Assembly: GCA_963850415.1 (NCBI GenBank)
Contig: CAWKLE010000003.1
Coordinates: 558,001 to 622,000 of the forward strand
Length of the DNA stretch: 64,000 nt
DNA from: VAXT01 sp963850415
Lineage (GTDB): Bacteria; Actinomycetota; Thermoleophilia; Gaiellales; Gaiellaceae
Reading direction: 5' to 3'
Both the position numbers and the translations under genes were made by a program. Positions 1 through 7,932 of the stretch are shown here, one piece after another. The notes under the pieces were generated by a model that saw only the letters and a program-made list of their open reading frames with translations, did no database searches and was not told the origin of the DNA. Every line of letters starts with the position of its first letter. The stretch's first letter is position 1.

Positions 1-421
1 AGAGCTTGGCCGGGACGAGCGCGTAGGTGCCCTTCAGCCGTTCGCCGTGCAGCCGCACCGTGAGGCCGCCGTCCTTCTTCTCCTCGACGAGCTCGTACGT
101 GCCCCGGTCCCAGATCTCGACCGTGCCGGCCCCGTACTGCCCCTTCGGGATCTCGCCCTCGAACGACCCGTACTCGAGGGGATGGTCCTCGACGTGGACG
201 GCGAGGTGCTGCTGCCCCGGCTCGAGCGGCACGCCTTTCGGGACGGCCCAGCTCGCGAGCGCCCCGTTCCGCTCGAGTCGAAAGTCGTAGTGGAGGCGAC
301 GCGCATCGTGGCGCTGGACGACAAAGACTTGGGCCTGGCCCCGCTTCTTGGAGCCGAACGGCTCCGGTGTCTTCTTCGGGTCGCGCTTGCGCTTGTACTC
401 GACCAGCTTCGCCTTCGCCAC
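1..421 (-). CDS. ligD: ATP-dependent DNA ligase LigD, N-terminal 3'-phosphoesterase domain (partial)
   Basis: Only the first ~140 residues are in the window; the frame runs open off the left edge. Translation from a GTG at 421 gives the hallmark start of the LigD 3'-phosphoesterase domain, including FVVQRHDARRLHYDFRLE followed by SWAVPKG and later EDHPLEYGSFEGEIPKGQYG, with the conserved His and Asp/Glu residues that coordinate the catalytic metal. In the family this domain trims 3' ends during non-homologous end joining. The gene starts 4 bp after the Ku stop codon on the same strand, so the two form an operon. The phosphoesterase domain is at the N-terminus, unlike the mycobacterial POL-PE-LIG order; whether ligase and polymerase domains follow cannot be seen. 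Confidence 0.88.
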   Translation of the reverse strand, partial: MAKAKLVEYKRKRDPKKTPEPFGSKKRGQAQVFVVQRHDARRLHYDFRLERNGALASWAVPKGVPLEPGQQHLAVHVEDHPLEYGSFEGEIPKGQYGAGTVEIWDRGTYELVEEKKDGGLTVRLHGERLKGTYALVPAKL

Positions 422-425
422 GGCG

Positions 426-1226
426 CTAGCTTGCCTTGCGGGAGGCCCTCTTCGCTCGCTTGCTCTTCTTCCGCGTCTGGTCGACGGACTCGCGGAGCGC
501 AGCCATCAGGTCGACGACCTCGGCCTCCTCTTCCTCTTGCGGCTCGGGCAGCTTCTTGCCCTTCGCCTTCGCGCGGATCAGGTCGAGCAGCTCCTTGCGG
601 TATGTGTCGTCGTAGCGCTCCGGCTTGAAGCTGCCGCTGAGGTTCTCGACGAGCGACTTCGCCATCTCGACCTCGGCCTTCGTCAGCCTCGTCCTGCCGT
701 TCACGGACTCGGGCTTCCGCACCTCGTCCGCGTAGTACATGGTCTCGAGGACGAGCACGCTGTCATGAGCCCTGAGCGCGGCCAGATGCTGCTTGTTCCG
801 GATCACGACCTTGGCGATCCCGACCTTTCCGGTTTCGTCCAGCGCGCGGACGAGGAGACGGTAGGGCTTCTCGGCTCCGTCCTGCGGCCCGAGGTAGTAC
901 GCCTTGCGGAAGTAGATCGGGTCGATCTCCTCGAGGTCGGCGAAGTCGAGGATGTCGATCGCGTGGGTGAGCTCGATGTCCAGCCGGTCGAGATCCTCGT
1001 CCTCGATCGGCACGTACCGGCCTTTCTCGATCTCGAACCCGCGGACGACATCGTCGGGATCGACGTGCTTGCCCGTGTCTTTGCGCACCTTGTCGTAGCC
1101 GATCGGCTGCAGGTCGTCCTTGTGCAGGAAGTGGAACCGAAGCTCCTTCGACTCGGTCGCGGAGTACATCTGCACGGGCACGCTGACGAGCCCGAAGGAG
1201 ATGGAGCCGCTCCAGATCGGTCGCAT
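426..1226 (-). CDS. ku: Non-homologous end joining protein Ku
   Basis: 266 residues, the usual size for bacterial Ku. It opens with the family signature MRPIWSGSISFGLVSVPV, carries the internal HKDDLQPIGYDKVRKDTGK segment and the ring/core region around FRKAYYLGPQ, and ends in a Lys/Arg-rich tail typical of actinobacterial Ku. The homodimer threads onto broken DNA ends and recruits LigD, which is encoded immediately downstream. The ATG at 1226 is the natural start because it begins the conserved MRPIWSG motif. Upstream lie 232 bp without a gene that hold a hairpin and a group of DnaA-box-like nonamers. Confidence 0.95.
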   Translation of the reverse strand: MRPIWSGSISFGLVSVPVQMYSATESKELRFHFLHKDDLQPIGYDKVRKDTGKHVDPDDVVRGFEIEKGRYVPIEDEDLDRLDIELTHAIDILDFADLEEIDPIYFRKAYYLGPQDGAEKPYRLLVRALDETGKVGIAKVVIRNKQHLAALRAHDSVLVLETMYYADEVRKPESVNGRTRLTKAEVEMAKSLVENLSGSFKPERYDDTYRKELLDLIRAKAKGKKLPEPQEEEEAEVVDLMAALRESVDQTRKKSKRAKRASRKAS

Positions 1227-1359
1227 GTCCGGTTTCTACCTCTGCGGCTCTCGAGAGAAACCCGTCGACACGTGTTTCGCGTTCCGCAAGCCGGGAAGAC
1301 ACGGCGTGGAAACGGGGAGCGTAGGTCCTTAAAAGCTCATCCCTGACCAGGGGGTCACA

Positions 1360-1389
1360 CTCGAGGCCGGCGTTCGCGTCGGCCTCGAG
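1360..1389. repeat. Perfect inverted repeat between ku and accA
   Basis: Ten-base arms CTCGAGGCCG (1360-1369) and CGGCCTCGAG (1380-1389) flank a 10-base spacer that can pair further (GCG..CGT). It lies between the accA stop and the ku start. It may end accA transcription, but there is no T-tract on either strand, so a simple intrinsic terminator is not supported. Confidence 0.5.
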
Positions 1390-1412
1390 GCTTCTTGGGC
1401 CGTTGAAAACAC

Positions 1413-1455
1413 TGTGGATGCTGTGGATAGCCGGACCGGGAAGTTCTGTGGAAAA
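1413..1455. promoter_or_regulatory. Cluster of three DnaA-box-like nonamers
   Basis: TGTGGATGC (1413-1421), TGTGGATAG (1422-1430) and TGTGGAAAA (1447-1455) lie in one orientation within 43 bp. Reverse-complemented they read GCATCCACA, CTATCCACA and TTTTCCACA against the consensus TTATCCACA (2, 1 and 1 mismatches). They sit next to the accA stop codon and about 190 bp upstream of ku, 23 kb from dnaA. DnaA binding is inferred, not shown. Confidence 0.45.
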
Positions 1456-1458
1456 CGG

Positions 1459-2427
1459 TCAGGAACCGCTTCGTAGAGCGGGTTCCGTCGTTCCAGCGGT
1501 GTAAATCCCCATCCGGCGGTAGCGCTCGCGACGTTGTGCACGAAGTTCTCCGCCGGGCACGGCGGACAACTCGTCGAGGGTCCGGCCGAGCGCCTGTCCG
1601 AGCATGCGGGCGGCCTCGTCCGGGTTCAGGTGCGCGCCGCCCTGCGGCTCCGGGACGATCTCGTCGATCACGCCCAGCTCGAGGCAGTGCACCGCGTCGG
1701 GCTTGAGCGCGACCGCAGCCTTCACCTTCTCGGCGCCGTCGCGCCAGAGGATCGCCGCGCAGCCCTCGGGTGAGATCACGCTGTAGATCGCGTTCTCCTG
1801 CATCAGCACGCGGTCGACGAGCCCGATCGCGATCGCACCGCCCGAGTTTCCCTCGCCGATGATGCACGAGACGAGCGGGACGCTCAGTCGAGCCATCAGC
1901 GCCTGCGAGCGGGCAATCGCGCCGCCCTGGCCGTGCTGCTCGGCGGCCACGCCCGGATAGGCCCCCGGCGAGTCGAGGAACGTGGCGATCGGGAACCCGT
2001 GCCGCTGCGCGACCTCCATCAGGCGCATTCCCTTGCGGTAGCCCTCCGGGTGCGCCATTCCGAAGTTGCGGCGCGTGCGCTCGTTGAGGTCACGACCCTT
2101 CTGCTGGCCGATCAGGGCGACCGTCCGCCCGCCGAGGCGCCCGAGGCCGGTCACGAGGGCCGGGTCCTCGGCACGAGCGCGATCTCCGTGCAACTCGACG
2201 AAGTCCTCGAAGAGCCGCTCCACATAGTCGAGCGTGTACGGCCGCTGTGAATGGCGCGCGAGGTCGACCGAGCGCCAGATCTCCTGGTCGGACGGCTCGT
2301 CCTCCATCCGTTCGAGCTGCTTCTGCAGACGGTTCGCGTCACCGGACAGCCGCGTTCCCCGGAGGAGCGGCAGGCCGCGCAGCCTGGTCAGCCGCTCGCG
2401 GAGATGTCGTTCGTCTTCACCGGCCAT
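1459..2427 (-). CDS. accA: Acetyl-CoA carboxylase carboxyltransferase subunit alpha
   Basis: 322 residues, normal AccA length. With AccD it moves the carboxyl group from carboxybiotin to acetyl-CoA, making malonyl-CoA. Visible family features are an N-terminal helical segment, RPYTLDYVERLFEDFVELHGDR, the crotonase-fold core with GMAHPEGYRKGMRLMEVAQRH split around residues 120-150, DSPGAYPG, and the oxyanion/CoA region IGEGNSGGAIAIG followed by YSVISPEGCAAILWRD. The start at 2427 overlaps the accD stop by 11 bp, indicating translational coupling. accB and accC, needed for a complete enzyme, are not in the window. Confidence 0.96.
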   Translation of the reverse strand: MAGEDERHLRERLTRLRGLPLLRGTRLSGDANRLQKQLERMEDEPSDQEIWRSVDLARHSQRPYTLDYVERLFEDFVELHGDRARAEDPALVTGLGRLGGRTVALIGQQKGRDLNERTRRNFGMAHPEGYRKGMRLMEVAQRHGFPIATFLDSPGAYPGVAAEQHGQGGAIARSQALMARLSVPLVSCIIGEGNSGGAIAIGLVDRVLMQENAIYSVISPEGCAAILWRDGAEKVKAAVALKPDAVHCLELGVIDEIVPEPQGGAHLNPDEAARMLGQALGRTLDELSAVPGGELRAQRRERYRRMGIYTAGTTEPALRSGS

Positions 2428-3268
2428 TGCTGAAGAGTCGCAGAGTGCGGCCGAGGAAGGGCCGGAGCTCGGTTCTGGGCAGGATCGCGTCGAGGTGGCC
2501 GAAGCGGAGGTTGGACTCGGCGAGCCCGAAGTCCGCGGGCAGCTTCTCGCGCGTAGTCTGCTGCACGACGCGGGGGCCGGTGAACGCGAGCAGCGCTCCC
2601 GGCTCGGAGACGATGATGTCGCCGAGGCTCGCGAAGCTGGCCAGGACGCCGGCGGTTGTGGGATGGGTCATGACGCTGATGAACCCGCAGCGAGCGTCGC
2701 GGAGGTCCTCGATCGCACAGACGGTCTTGGGCAGCTGCATCAGCGACAGGATCCCCTCCTGCATCCTCGCGCCGCCGGAGGCCGTGACCGCGACGAGCGG
2801 CACCTTCCGCTCGACGGCGCTGTCTGCGGCCCGGGTCAGCTTCTCGCCGACGACGCTGCCCATCGAGCCGCCCATGAAGCCGAAGTCCATGACCGCCAGC
2901 TCGCACGCCTCGTTCTCGATCGCGGCGCTCCCGATCACCATTGCGTCGCCGAGGCCGGTCGAGACCTCCGCCTCCGCGAGCCGCTCCGTGTACGGGCGCA
3001 GGTCGAAGAAGGCCAGCGGGTCCTCGGACCGCAGCTCGACGGCCTCCTCCTGGAACGTCCCCGTGTCCACGAGCTGCTCGATCCGCTCGCGCGCGCGAAC
3101 CGGGAAGTGGTGGCCACACTGCGGGCACACGCGCAGGTTCGCCTCGAGCTCGTCGTTGCGGTAGTGCGACCCGCACGAAGGGCACGTGTTCGGGTGCTTT
3201 CCTGCTCCGTCCGAGTTGTCGGGGCGATGCTTGTGCTCGATCGAGACGTCTATGCGTGGCTCGGCCAA
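2417..3268 (-). CDS. accD: Acetyl-CoA carboxylase carboxyltransferase subunit beta
   Basis: 283 residues from a TTG start at 3268, chosen because it lies 10 bp after the upstream stop and just ahead of the conserved N-terminus; the frame stays open further up but only as antisense of the acetyltransferase gene. The N-terminal zinc ribbon CPSCGSHYR...CPQCGHHF has the C-X2-C and C-X2-C pairs expected of AccD. The crotonase-fold body shows FGFMGGSMGSVVGEK, TASGGARMQEGILSLMQ and the ISVMTHPTTAGV segment. It pairs with AccA, with which it overlaps. The TTG start is the least certain point. Confidence 0.94.
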   Translation of the reverse strand: MAEPRIDVSIEHKHRPDNSDGAGKHPNTCPSCGSHYRNDELEANLRVCPQCGHHFPVRARERIEQLVDTGTFQEEAVELRSEDPLAFFDLRPYTERLAEAEVSTGLGDAMVIGSAAIENEACELAVMDFGFMGGSMGSVVGEKLTRAADSAVERKVPLVAVTASGGARMQEGILSLMQLPKTVCAIEDLRDARCGFISVMTHPTTAGVLASFASLGDIIVSEPGALLAFTGPRVVQQTTREKLPADFGLAESNLRFGHLDAILPRTELRPFLGRTLRLFSNGR

Positions 3269-3278
3269 GACCCCTCGA

Positions 3279-4178
3279 TTATCCCTGAAGCTTCTCGAAC
3301 AGCAGGTTCGTCCGCTCGACGTGCATCCCGGCCCGCTCGTAGACGCGAAGCGCGCCCGTCGGGTTCTCGGCGTCGACCCCGAGCCCGACAGCGGTGAAGC
3401 CACGCCTTGCAAACTCGGCGAACGCGTGCTGGAGCAGCGCTTGCCCCAGGCCGCGCCGGCGGTGCTCCGGCAGGACGCCCAGGACGCGCACCCAACCGAG
3501 GCCGGGCTCGTTCTCGGGCTCCCGCGAAAGGATGATTCCCGCGACCTCGTTGTCCTGCTCGGCGACGAACCACAGCGAACGGTCGAACGACGGCTCCTCG
3601 ACCATCCAGTGCAGCCAGCTGTCGTAGGGATCGGGGGCGAACATCCACGTGTCCGCGAACGACGCCATGCATGCCTCGTAGACCCGCCGCTCCTCGCCCT
3701 CTCGCATCGCGCGGACCGAGACGCCGTCGGGCCACTGGGGCTCGGAGTGATTGCCGTCGAGGTCGATGCGCATGTGGAAGGAGTGGCGCGCCTGTCGATA
3801 GCCCGTCCGCTCGAACAGCTCGACGAGCGGGGCGTCTTCGGCCGACGTGTAGCCCCAGAGATTCTTGTCCGGCTCTTTCGACCTCGCGCGCTGCTCGATT
3901 GTTTCGAGCAGCGTCGGCAGGGTCTCGGGATCGGTGCCTCTGACATCCAGCCAGACCACGTCTCCGTGAACGCCGAGATCGGCGTATCCGCCGAGCCTGC
4001 CATCCGGGGTCTCAGCGAGCAGAACGTCCCGGCCGAGCTCGACGTCCGGTGACTTCCAGTACGTGAGCAGATCGGCGGCGGTCATGTCGTCGGCGCCGTA
4101 CAGCCGGCGGGAGTGCTCGTTGAGCATCTCCGCGGCAGCCTCGACGTCCTCCTCACGAGCAGGTCGGATCGTGGTCAT
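3279..4178 (-). CDS. GNAT-family N-acetyltransferase, two-domain
   Basis: 299 residues, about twice a single GNAT domain. The N-terminal half (MTTIRPAREEDVEAAAEML...) resembles a GNAT fold with a degenerate acetyl-CoA site. The C-terminal half has the clear motif A LGVLPEHRRRGLGQALLQHA and motif B GVDAENPTGALRVYERAGM. Tandem GNAT arrangements of this kind occur in mycothiol synthase (MshD) and relatives, but substrate cannot be told from sequence. Its start overlaps the HAD hydrolase stop by 4 bp and its stop is 10 bp from the accD start, so it belongs to the same leftward transcript as accD-accA. Confidence 0.8.
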   Translation of the reverse strand: MTTIRPAREEDVEAAAEMLNEHSRRLYGADDMTAADLLTYWKSPDVELGRDVLLAETPDGRLGGYADLGVHGDVVWLDVRGTDPETLPTLLETIEQRARSKEPDKNLWGYTSAEDAPLVELFERTGYRQARHSFHMRIDLDGNHSEPQWPDGVSVRAMREGEERRVYEACMASFADTWMFAPDPYDSWLHWMVEEPSFDRSLWFVAEQDNEVAGIILSREPENEPGLGWVRVLGVLPEHRRRGLGQALLQHAFAEFARRGFTAVGLGVDAENPTGALRVYERAGMHVERTNLLFEKLQG

Positions 4179-4867
4179 GCCGGCACGAGCTCCTCGAGTG
4201 TGTCCGGCAGGTCCCCGAGGTCGGCCAGCTCACGGTCCGGCTCGGGCCCGGACTGCTCGTCGAGGCGGTTGATCCAGACGCTGTGCAGGCCGAGCTCCCG
4301 CGCCGGCGCAATGTCGTGGAAGAGGCTCGCCGCGACGTGGACGTGACGGTCGCGGTCAGCGCTCGTCGCGTCGAAGAAGCGCTCCCAGTGCCCGTGCGCA
4401 GGCTTGTAGGAGCCGACGTCCTCGGCCACGATCGCGAGGTCGACCGGGACGCCGAGCTGCTTCTGCGACGCGGCGATCAGGTCGCGGTCGGTGTTGGAGA
4501 GGAGTGCAAGCTTCCAGCCGCGGTCGCGCAGCTCTGCGAGCGCTGGCGGCACGTCCGGGAAGGGCGGCCAGCCGGGGAGCGACTTCGCGAGGGCGCCCGC
4601 CTCGCCCTCGGGGAGCTGGACGCGCTCCTCCTGCGCAAGCCGCTCGAGCGCGAGCGTGAGCACTTCCCCGTAGGTGTGGAACGGCTCGGACTCGAGCTCA
4701 GGCTCGAGCTCGTGGTAGCGCTCGAGCAGGCGCGGCGCCTCCTGGACGCCGAACAGCCGCTCGAGCTGGCCGCGGATCCCTGCGTTCCAGTCGATCAGCG
4801 TGCCGTAACAGTCGAAGGTCGCCCAACGCGCAGCGCTTGTCCGTGACGTCGGCGAAGCCGGCATCAC
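4175..4867 (-). CDS. HAD-superfamily hydrolase, 2-haloacid dehalogenase-like
   Basis: 230 residues. Motif I is FDCYGTLIDWN (nucleophile Asp near residue 19), motif II is LALLSNTDRD, and the motif III Lys and acidic motif IV correspond to EDVGSYKPAHGHW and HVAASLFHDI. The DxYGT form of motif I is typical of the type II haloacid dehalogenase branch, though many members act on phosphates. The start at 4867 adds about 15 residues before the domain; no better start lies between. It is the first gene of the HAD-GNAT-accD-accA run, the downstream overlap being ATGA. Confidence 0.8.
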   Translation of the reverse strand: MMPASPTSRTSAARWATFDCYGTLIDWNAGIRGQLERLFGVQEAPRLLERYHELEPELESEPFHTYGEVLTLALERLAQEERVQLPEGEAGALAKSLPGWPPFPDVPPALAELRDRGWKLALLSNTDRDLIAASQKQLGVPVDLAIVAEDVGSYKPAHGHWERFFDATSADRDRHVHVAASLFHDIAPARELGLHSVWINRLDEQSGPEPDRELADLGDLPDTLEELVPA

Positions 4868-4887
4868 GGATGAGGGAAGGGGGTCTC

Positions 4888-4907
4888 GGGGAAACGGGAG
4901 TTTCCCC
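4888..4907. repeat. Perfect hairpin between fabF and the HAD gene
   Basis: GGGGAAAC (4888-4895), loop GGGA, GTTTCCCC (4900-4907). It falls in the 158-bp gap after the fabF stop and just before the HAD gene start, both leftward. It is well placed to end or attenuate transcription between the fab and acc runs, but no T-tract follows. The rest of the gap shows nothing I recognise. Confidence 0.5.
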
Positions 4908-5025
4908 CGGCGCCAAAGATCTCGTTGGCCACGGCGACAGACTAGTTAAGGCGCACCCGGCCTCCTCCCCACGACGAGCATATTCGGGAAGCTGTGACGT
5001 GTCCGTGCCAAATCTGTGCCGGAAC

Positions 5026-6288
5026 TCAGTCGGCGAACTCGCGCAGCACGATGCACGCGTTGTGGCCGCCGAAGCCGAACGAGTTCGACACGGCGACCTT
5101 CACCTCGGCCTTCCGCGACTCGTTCGGGATGTAGTCGAGATCGCACTCCGGATCCGGCGTCTCGTAGTTGATCGTCGGCGGCAGCGTGCCCGTGGTCACC
5201 GCCAGCGTCGTGAAGATCGCCTCCACTGCGCCTGCCGCGCCGAGGCAGTGCCCGGTCGCGCCCTTGGTCGACGAGACGGGCGTCTTCATCGCCGCCTCCT
5301 CGCCGAGCGCCACCTTGATCACCTTCGTCTCGCTGGCATCGCCGAGCGGCGTCGAGGTCCCGTGCGCGTTGATGTAGTCGACGTCTTCGGGCGCGATCCC
5401 CGCGTCGCCGAACGCCATCTTCAACGCGCGCGCCGGGTTGGCCCCGCTCGGATCGGGCTCGGTGACGTGAGCGGCGTCCGAGGACAGCCCGTACCCGATC
5501 AGCTCGGCGTAGATCTTCGCGCCGCGGGCACGCGCATGCTCGAGCTCCTCGAGCACGATCACGCCACCCGCCTCGCCCATCACGAACCCGCTTCGGTCGG
5601 CGTCGAACGGGCGGCTCGCCCGCTCGGGGTCCTCGTTCCGCCGCGCGAGCGCTCGCATGGCGCTGAACCCGGCGATCCCGACCGGCGTGATCCCGGCCTC
5701 GGTCCCGCCCGCGAACACGACGTCGGCTCGGCCCAACCGGATCATGTCGGCGGCCTCCCCGATCGCCATGTTCGAGGCCGCGCAGGCGGTGCACTGCGAG
5801 GACAGCGGCCCGCGCGTCCCGAGCTCCATCGAAACCCAGGCCGCGCCCATGTTCGGGATGATCTGCGGGATCGAGAACGGGTTGACACGGTCGGGCCCCC
5901 GCGTGAGCAGCACGTCGTAGCAATCCTGGAACGCCTGCAGGCCGCCGATCCCAGTCGCGATCGAGGCGCCGATCCGCTCGGCCTCCGGCTCGACCTCGAG
6001 CCCCGAATCCGCTTCGGCCTGTCGCGCCGCAGCCACGATCATCTGCGCGAAGCGGTCCATGCGACGCGCCTGCTTGTGATCGATCCACGTGCGCGGCTCG
6101 AACTCCTTCAGCTCACAGGCGAACGTCACCGGATACGCGCTCGCGTCCCACTGCACGATCGGCGCAGCACCGGACTTGCCGGCGAGCAGGTTCTGCCACG
6201 ACGTCTCGACGTCGTTGCCCAGCGGCGTCACTGCCCCGAGGCCGGTGATCACGACCCGGCGCCGCCCGTTTTGCGTGTAGTCGGTCAC
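5026..6288 (-). CDS. fabF: Beta-ketoacyl-ACP synthase II
   Basis: 420 residues from GTG 6288, which sits in a GTGA overlap with the fabG stop; the open frame continues upstream only as antiparallel noise. The protein starts RRRVVITGLGAVTPLG, has the nucleophilic Cys near residue 169 in QCTACAASNMAIG, the two catalytic His in YINAHGTSTPLGD and KGATGHCLGAAGA, the conserved Lys before the second His, and the closing glycine loop SNSFGFGGHNACIV. It elongates acyl-ACP with malonyl-ACP. It is the last gene of fabZ-fabH-fabD-fabG-fabF. No acpP lies next to it, where many bacteria carry it. Confidence 0.96.
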   Translation of the reverse strand: MTDYTQNGRRRVVITGLGAVTPLGNDVETSWQNLLAGKSGAAPIVQWDASAYPVTFACELKEFEPRTWIDHKQARRMDRFAQMIVAAARQAEADSGLEVEPEAERIGASIATGIGGLQAFQDCYDVLLTRGPDRVNPFSIPQIIPNMGAAWVSMELGTRGPLSSQCTACAASNMAIGEAADMIRLGRADVVFAGGTEAGITPVGIAGFSAMRALARRNEDPERASRPFDADRSGFVMGEAGGVIVLEELEHARARGAKIYAELIGYGLSSDAAHVTEPDPSGANPARALKMAFGDAGIAPEDVDYINAHGTSTPLGDASETKVIKVALGEEAAMKTPVSSTKGATGHCLGAAGAVEAIFTTLAVTTGTLPPTINYETPDPECDLDYIPNESRKAEVKVAVSNSFGFGGHNACIVLREFAD

Positions 6289-6995
6289 ATTCCCAGCCCA
6301 CCGTCGACAACGAGGACGTCGCCGGTGATGAACGACGCCTCGTCCGAACAGAGGAACCGTACCGCTCCGGCGACGTCCTCCGGATCTCCGAGCTTGCCGA
6401 GCGGCGTGTTCGTGAGCATCGCGGCCTGGGCCTCCTCGGGCAGCACGTCGGTCAACCTCGAGTGGATGTACCCCGGAGCGACGACGTTTGCACGCACATT
6501 TCTGCTCCCGAGCTCGCGGGCGAGCGACTTCGTGAACCCGATGATCCCGGCCTTCGACGCGGCGTAGTTCGTCTGGCCCATGTTCCCCCGCAGCCCGACG
6601 ATGCTCGAAACGTTGACGATCGAGCCTGAGCGGCGCTTCATCATCCCGCGCGCGACTGCGCGGCACGTGTAGAAGACCGCGCTCAGGTTGGTCTCGATCA
6701 CCGCACGCCAGTCGTCGTCGCTCATGCGGGCAAGAAGGGTGTCGCGGGTCACCCCTGCGTTGTTGACCAGGATGTCGAGATCGCCCGCCTCTTCGACGAG
6801 CCGCTGTGCGTCCTCCGCGCTCGAGACATCCGCCTGCACGGCGCGCCCGCCGATCTCGCCCGCGACCTCCTCCGCCTCCGCGGATCCGGCGTTGTAGCCG
6901 ACGACGACCGAGGCTCCGGCCCTCCCGAGCTCGACCGCGATCGCCCGTCCGATGCCACGCGACCCTCCGGTGACGAGGGCCGTGCGCCCGGACAG
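6285..6995 (-). CDS. fabG: 3-oxoacyl-ACP reductase (start abnormal)
   Basis: A standard FabG body: cofactor motif TALVTGGSRGIGRAIA, NNAG loop (LVNNAGVTRDTLLARM), catalytic Ser in SIVNVSSIVGLRGN, YxxxK in NYAASKAGIIGF, and the C-terminal VVDGGLGM. NADPH-dependent reduction of 3-oxoacyl-ACP is the family role. The frame contains no ATG, GTG or TTG between the fabD stop and residue ~53. The coordinates use a CTG at 6995 (LSGRTALVTGG, 236 residues). Alternatively a TTG at 7002 gives the more typical LSLSGRTALVTGG if one surplus base near 6999 is removed. A start at GTG 6839 would delete the cofactor site and is rejected. Confidence 0.85.
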   Translation of the reverse strand: MSGRTALVTGGSRGIGRAIAVELGRAGASVVVGYNAGSAEAEEVAGEIGGRAVQADVSSAEDAQRLVEEAGDLDILVNNAGVTRDTLLARMSDDDWRAVIETNLSAVFYTCRAVARGMMKRRSGSIVNVSSIVGLRGNMGQTNYAASKAGIIGFTKSLARELGSRNVRANVVAPGYIHSRLTDVLPEEAQAAMLTNTPLGKLGDPEDVAGAVRFLCSDEASFITGDVLVVDGGLGM

Positions 6996-7005
6996 CGAGC
7001 AAAAC

Positions 7006-7932
7006 TCAGTTGGCAGAGACGGTCTCCTCCGCCTTGTTGAGGCCGGCGAGGTTGTTGACCGAGATTGTCTTCACGGTCCGGTCGATCCGCTTCACGAGGC
7101 CGCCGAGCACGTTTCCGGGCCCGACCTCGACGAAGATCTTGGCGCCCTCCTCGACGAGCCCCCTCGCCGCCTGCGTGAACCGCACCGGGGCGGTCAGCTG
7201 CTCGACGAGGAGGGACGCGAAGCGCTGCGCCGGCTCGATCTTCGCCGTCACCGTGGACATGAACGGCGCGATCGGGTCGCGGAAGCGCACTCGCTCGACC
7301 GCGGGCCGGAGCCGATCGGCCGCGCGGGCCACCAGCGGGCTGTGGAACGCGCCGGACACCTTCAGCTTGACCGTGCGCCGGGCCCCCAGCTCCTCGGCCT
7401 TCGCGCACACCTCGTTCACGGCCTCCTGCTTACCGGAGACGACGATCTGCCCGGGGCAGTTGTAGTTGGCCGGCCACACGCCTTCGATTTCGTCGCAGAT
7501 CTGCTCGACGAGCTCGTCCTCGAGGCCGAGGATCGCGGCCATCGAGCCGTTACTGATCCTGGCCGCTTCGGCCATCGCGAGCCCGCGCTCACGGACGAGC
7601 GCGATCGACTCGAACGGCGTCAGCGACATCGTCGCCGCGAGGGCGGTGAACTCGCCCACCGAGTGGCCGACGACGTAGTCGGGCTCGAGCCCGCGCTGGC
7701 GAAGCGCGGCCAAAACGGCGAGGCTCGTCGCGACGAGCGCGGGCTGCTGGACCTCGGTGTGCACGAGATCCTCGAGCGGCGATTCGAAGCAAAGCCGCGG
7801 CAGGTCCAGCCCGGCCGCCTCGCTCCCCTCGGTGAAGACCGCCATCGCCTCCGGCACCGCCTCGGCGATCTCCCTGCCCATGCCCGCTTCCAGCGATCCC
7901 TGACCCGGGAAGCAGAACGCGACCTTGCTCAT
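7006..7932 (-). CDS. fabD: Malonyl-CoA:ACP transacylase
   Basis: 308 residues from ATG 7932, whose ATGA overlaps the fabH stop; the upstream in-frame start at 7962 is less likely because homologues begin at MSKVAFCFPGQGS. FPGQGS forms the oxyanion loop, GHSVGEFTALAA holds the nucleophilic Ser (residue 91), and the conserved His appears in SGAFHSPLV. It loads malonyl groups onto acyl carrier protein for FabH and FabF. An AGGTGG ribosome-binding sequence precedes the ATG. The stop codon lies where fabG should start. Confidence 0.95.
   Translation of the reverse strand: MSKVAFCFPGQGSLEAGMGREIAEAVPEAMAVFTEGSEAAGLDLPRLCFESPLEDLVHTEVQQPALVATSLAVLAALRQRGLEPDYVVGHSVGEFTALAATMSLTPFESIALVRERGLAMAEAARISNGSMAAILGLEDELVEQICDEIEGVWPANYNCPGQIVVSGKQEAVNEVCAKAEELGARRTVKLKVSGAFHSPLVARAADRLRPAVERVRFRDPIAPFMSTVTAKIEPAQRFASLLVEQLTAPVRFTQAARGLVEEGAKIFVEVGPGNVLGGLVKRIDRTVKTISVNNLAGLNKAEETVSAN

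Noticed and set aside
1329..1541. 70-codon minus-strand frame between accA and ku
   Set aside because: It starts inside accA and covers the hairpin and DnaA-box-like cluster; no conserved features.
4837..6567. 576-codon plus-strand frame opposite fabF/fabG
   Set aside because: Shadow of the fab genes, which are unmistakable on the minus strand.
6285..6839. fabG starting at GTG 6839
   Set aside because: It would remove the cofactor-binding TGGSRGIG segment that every FabG needs.
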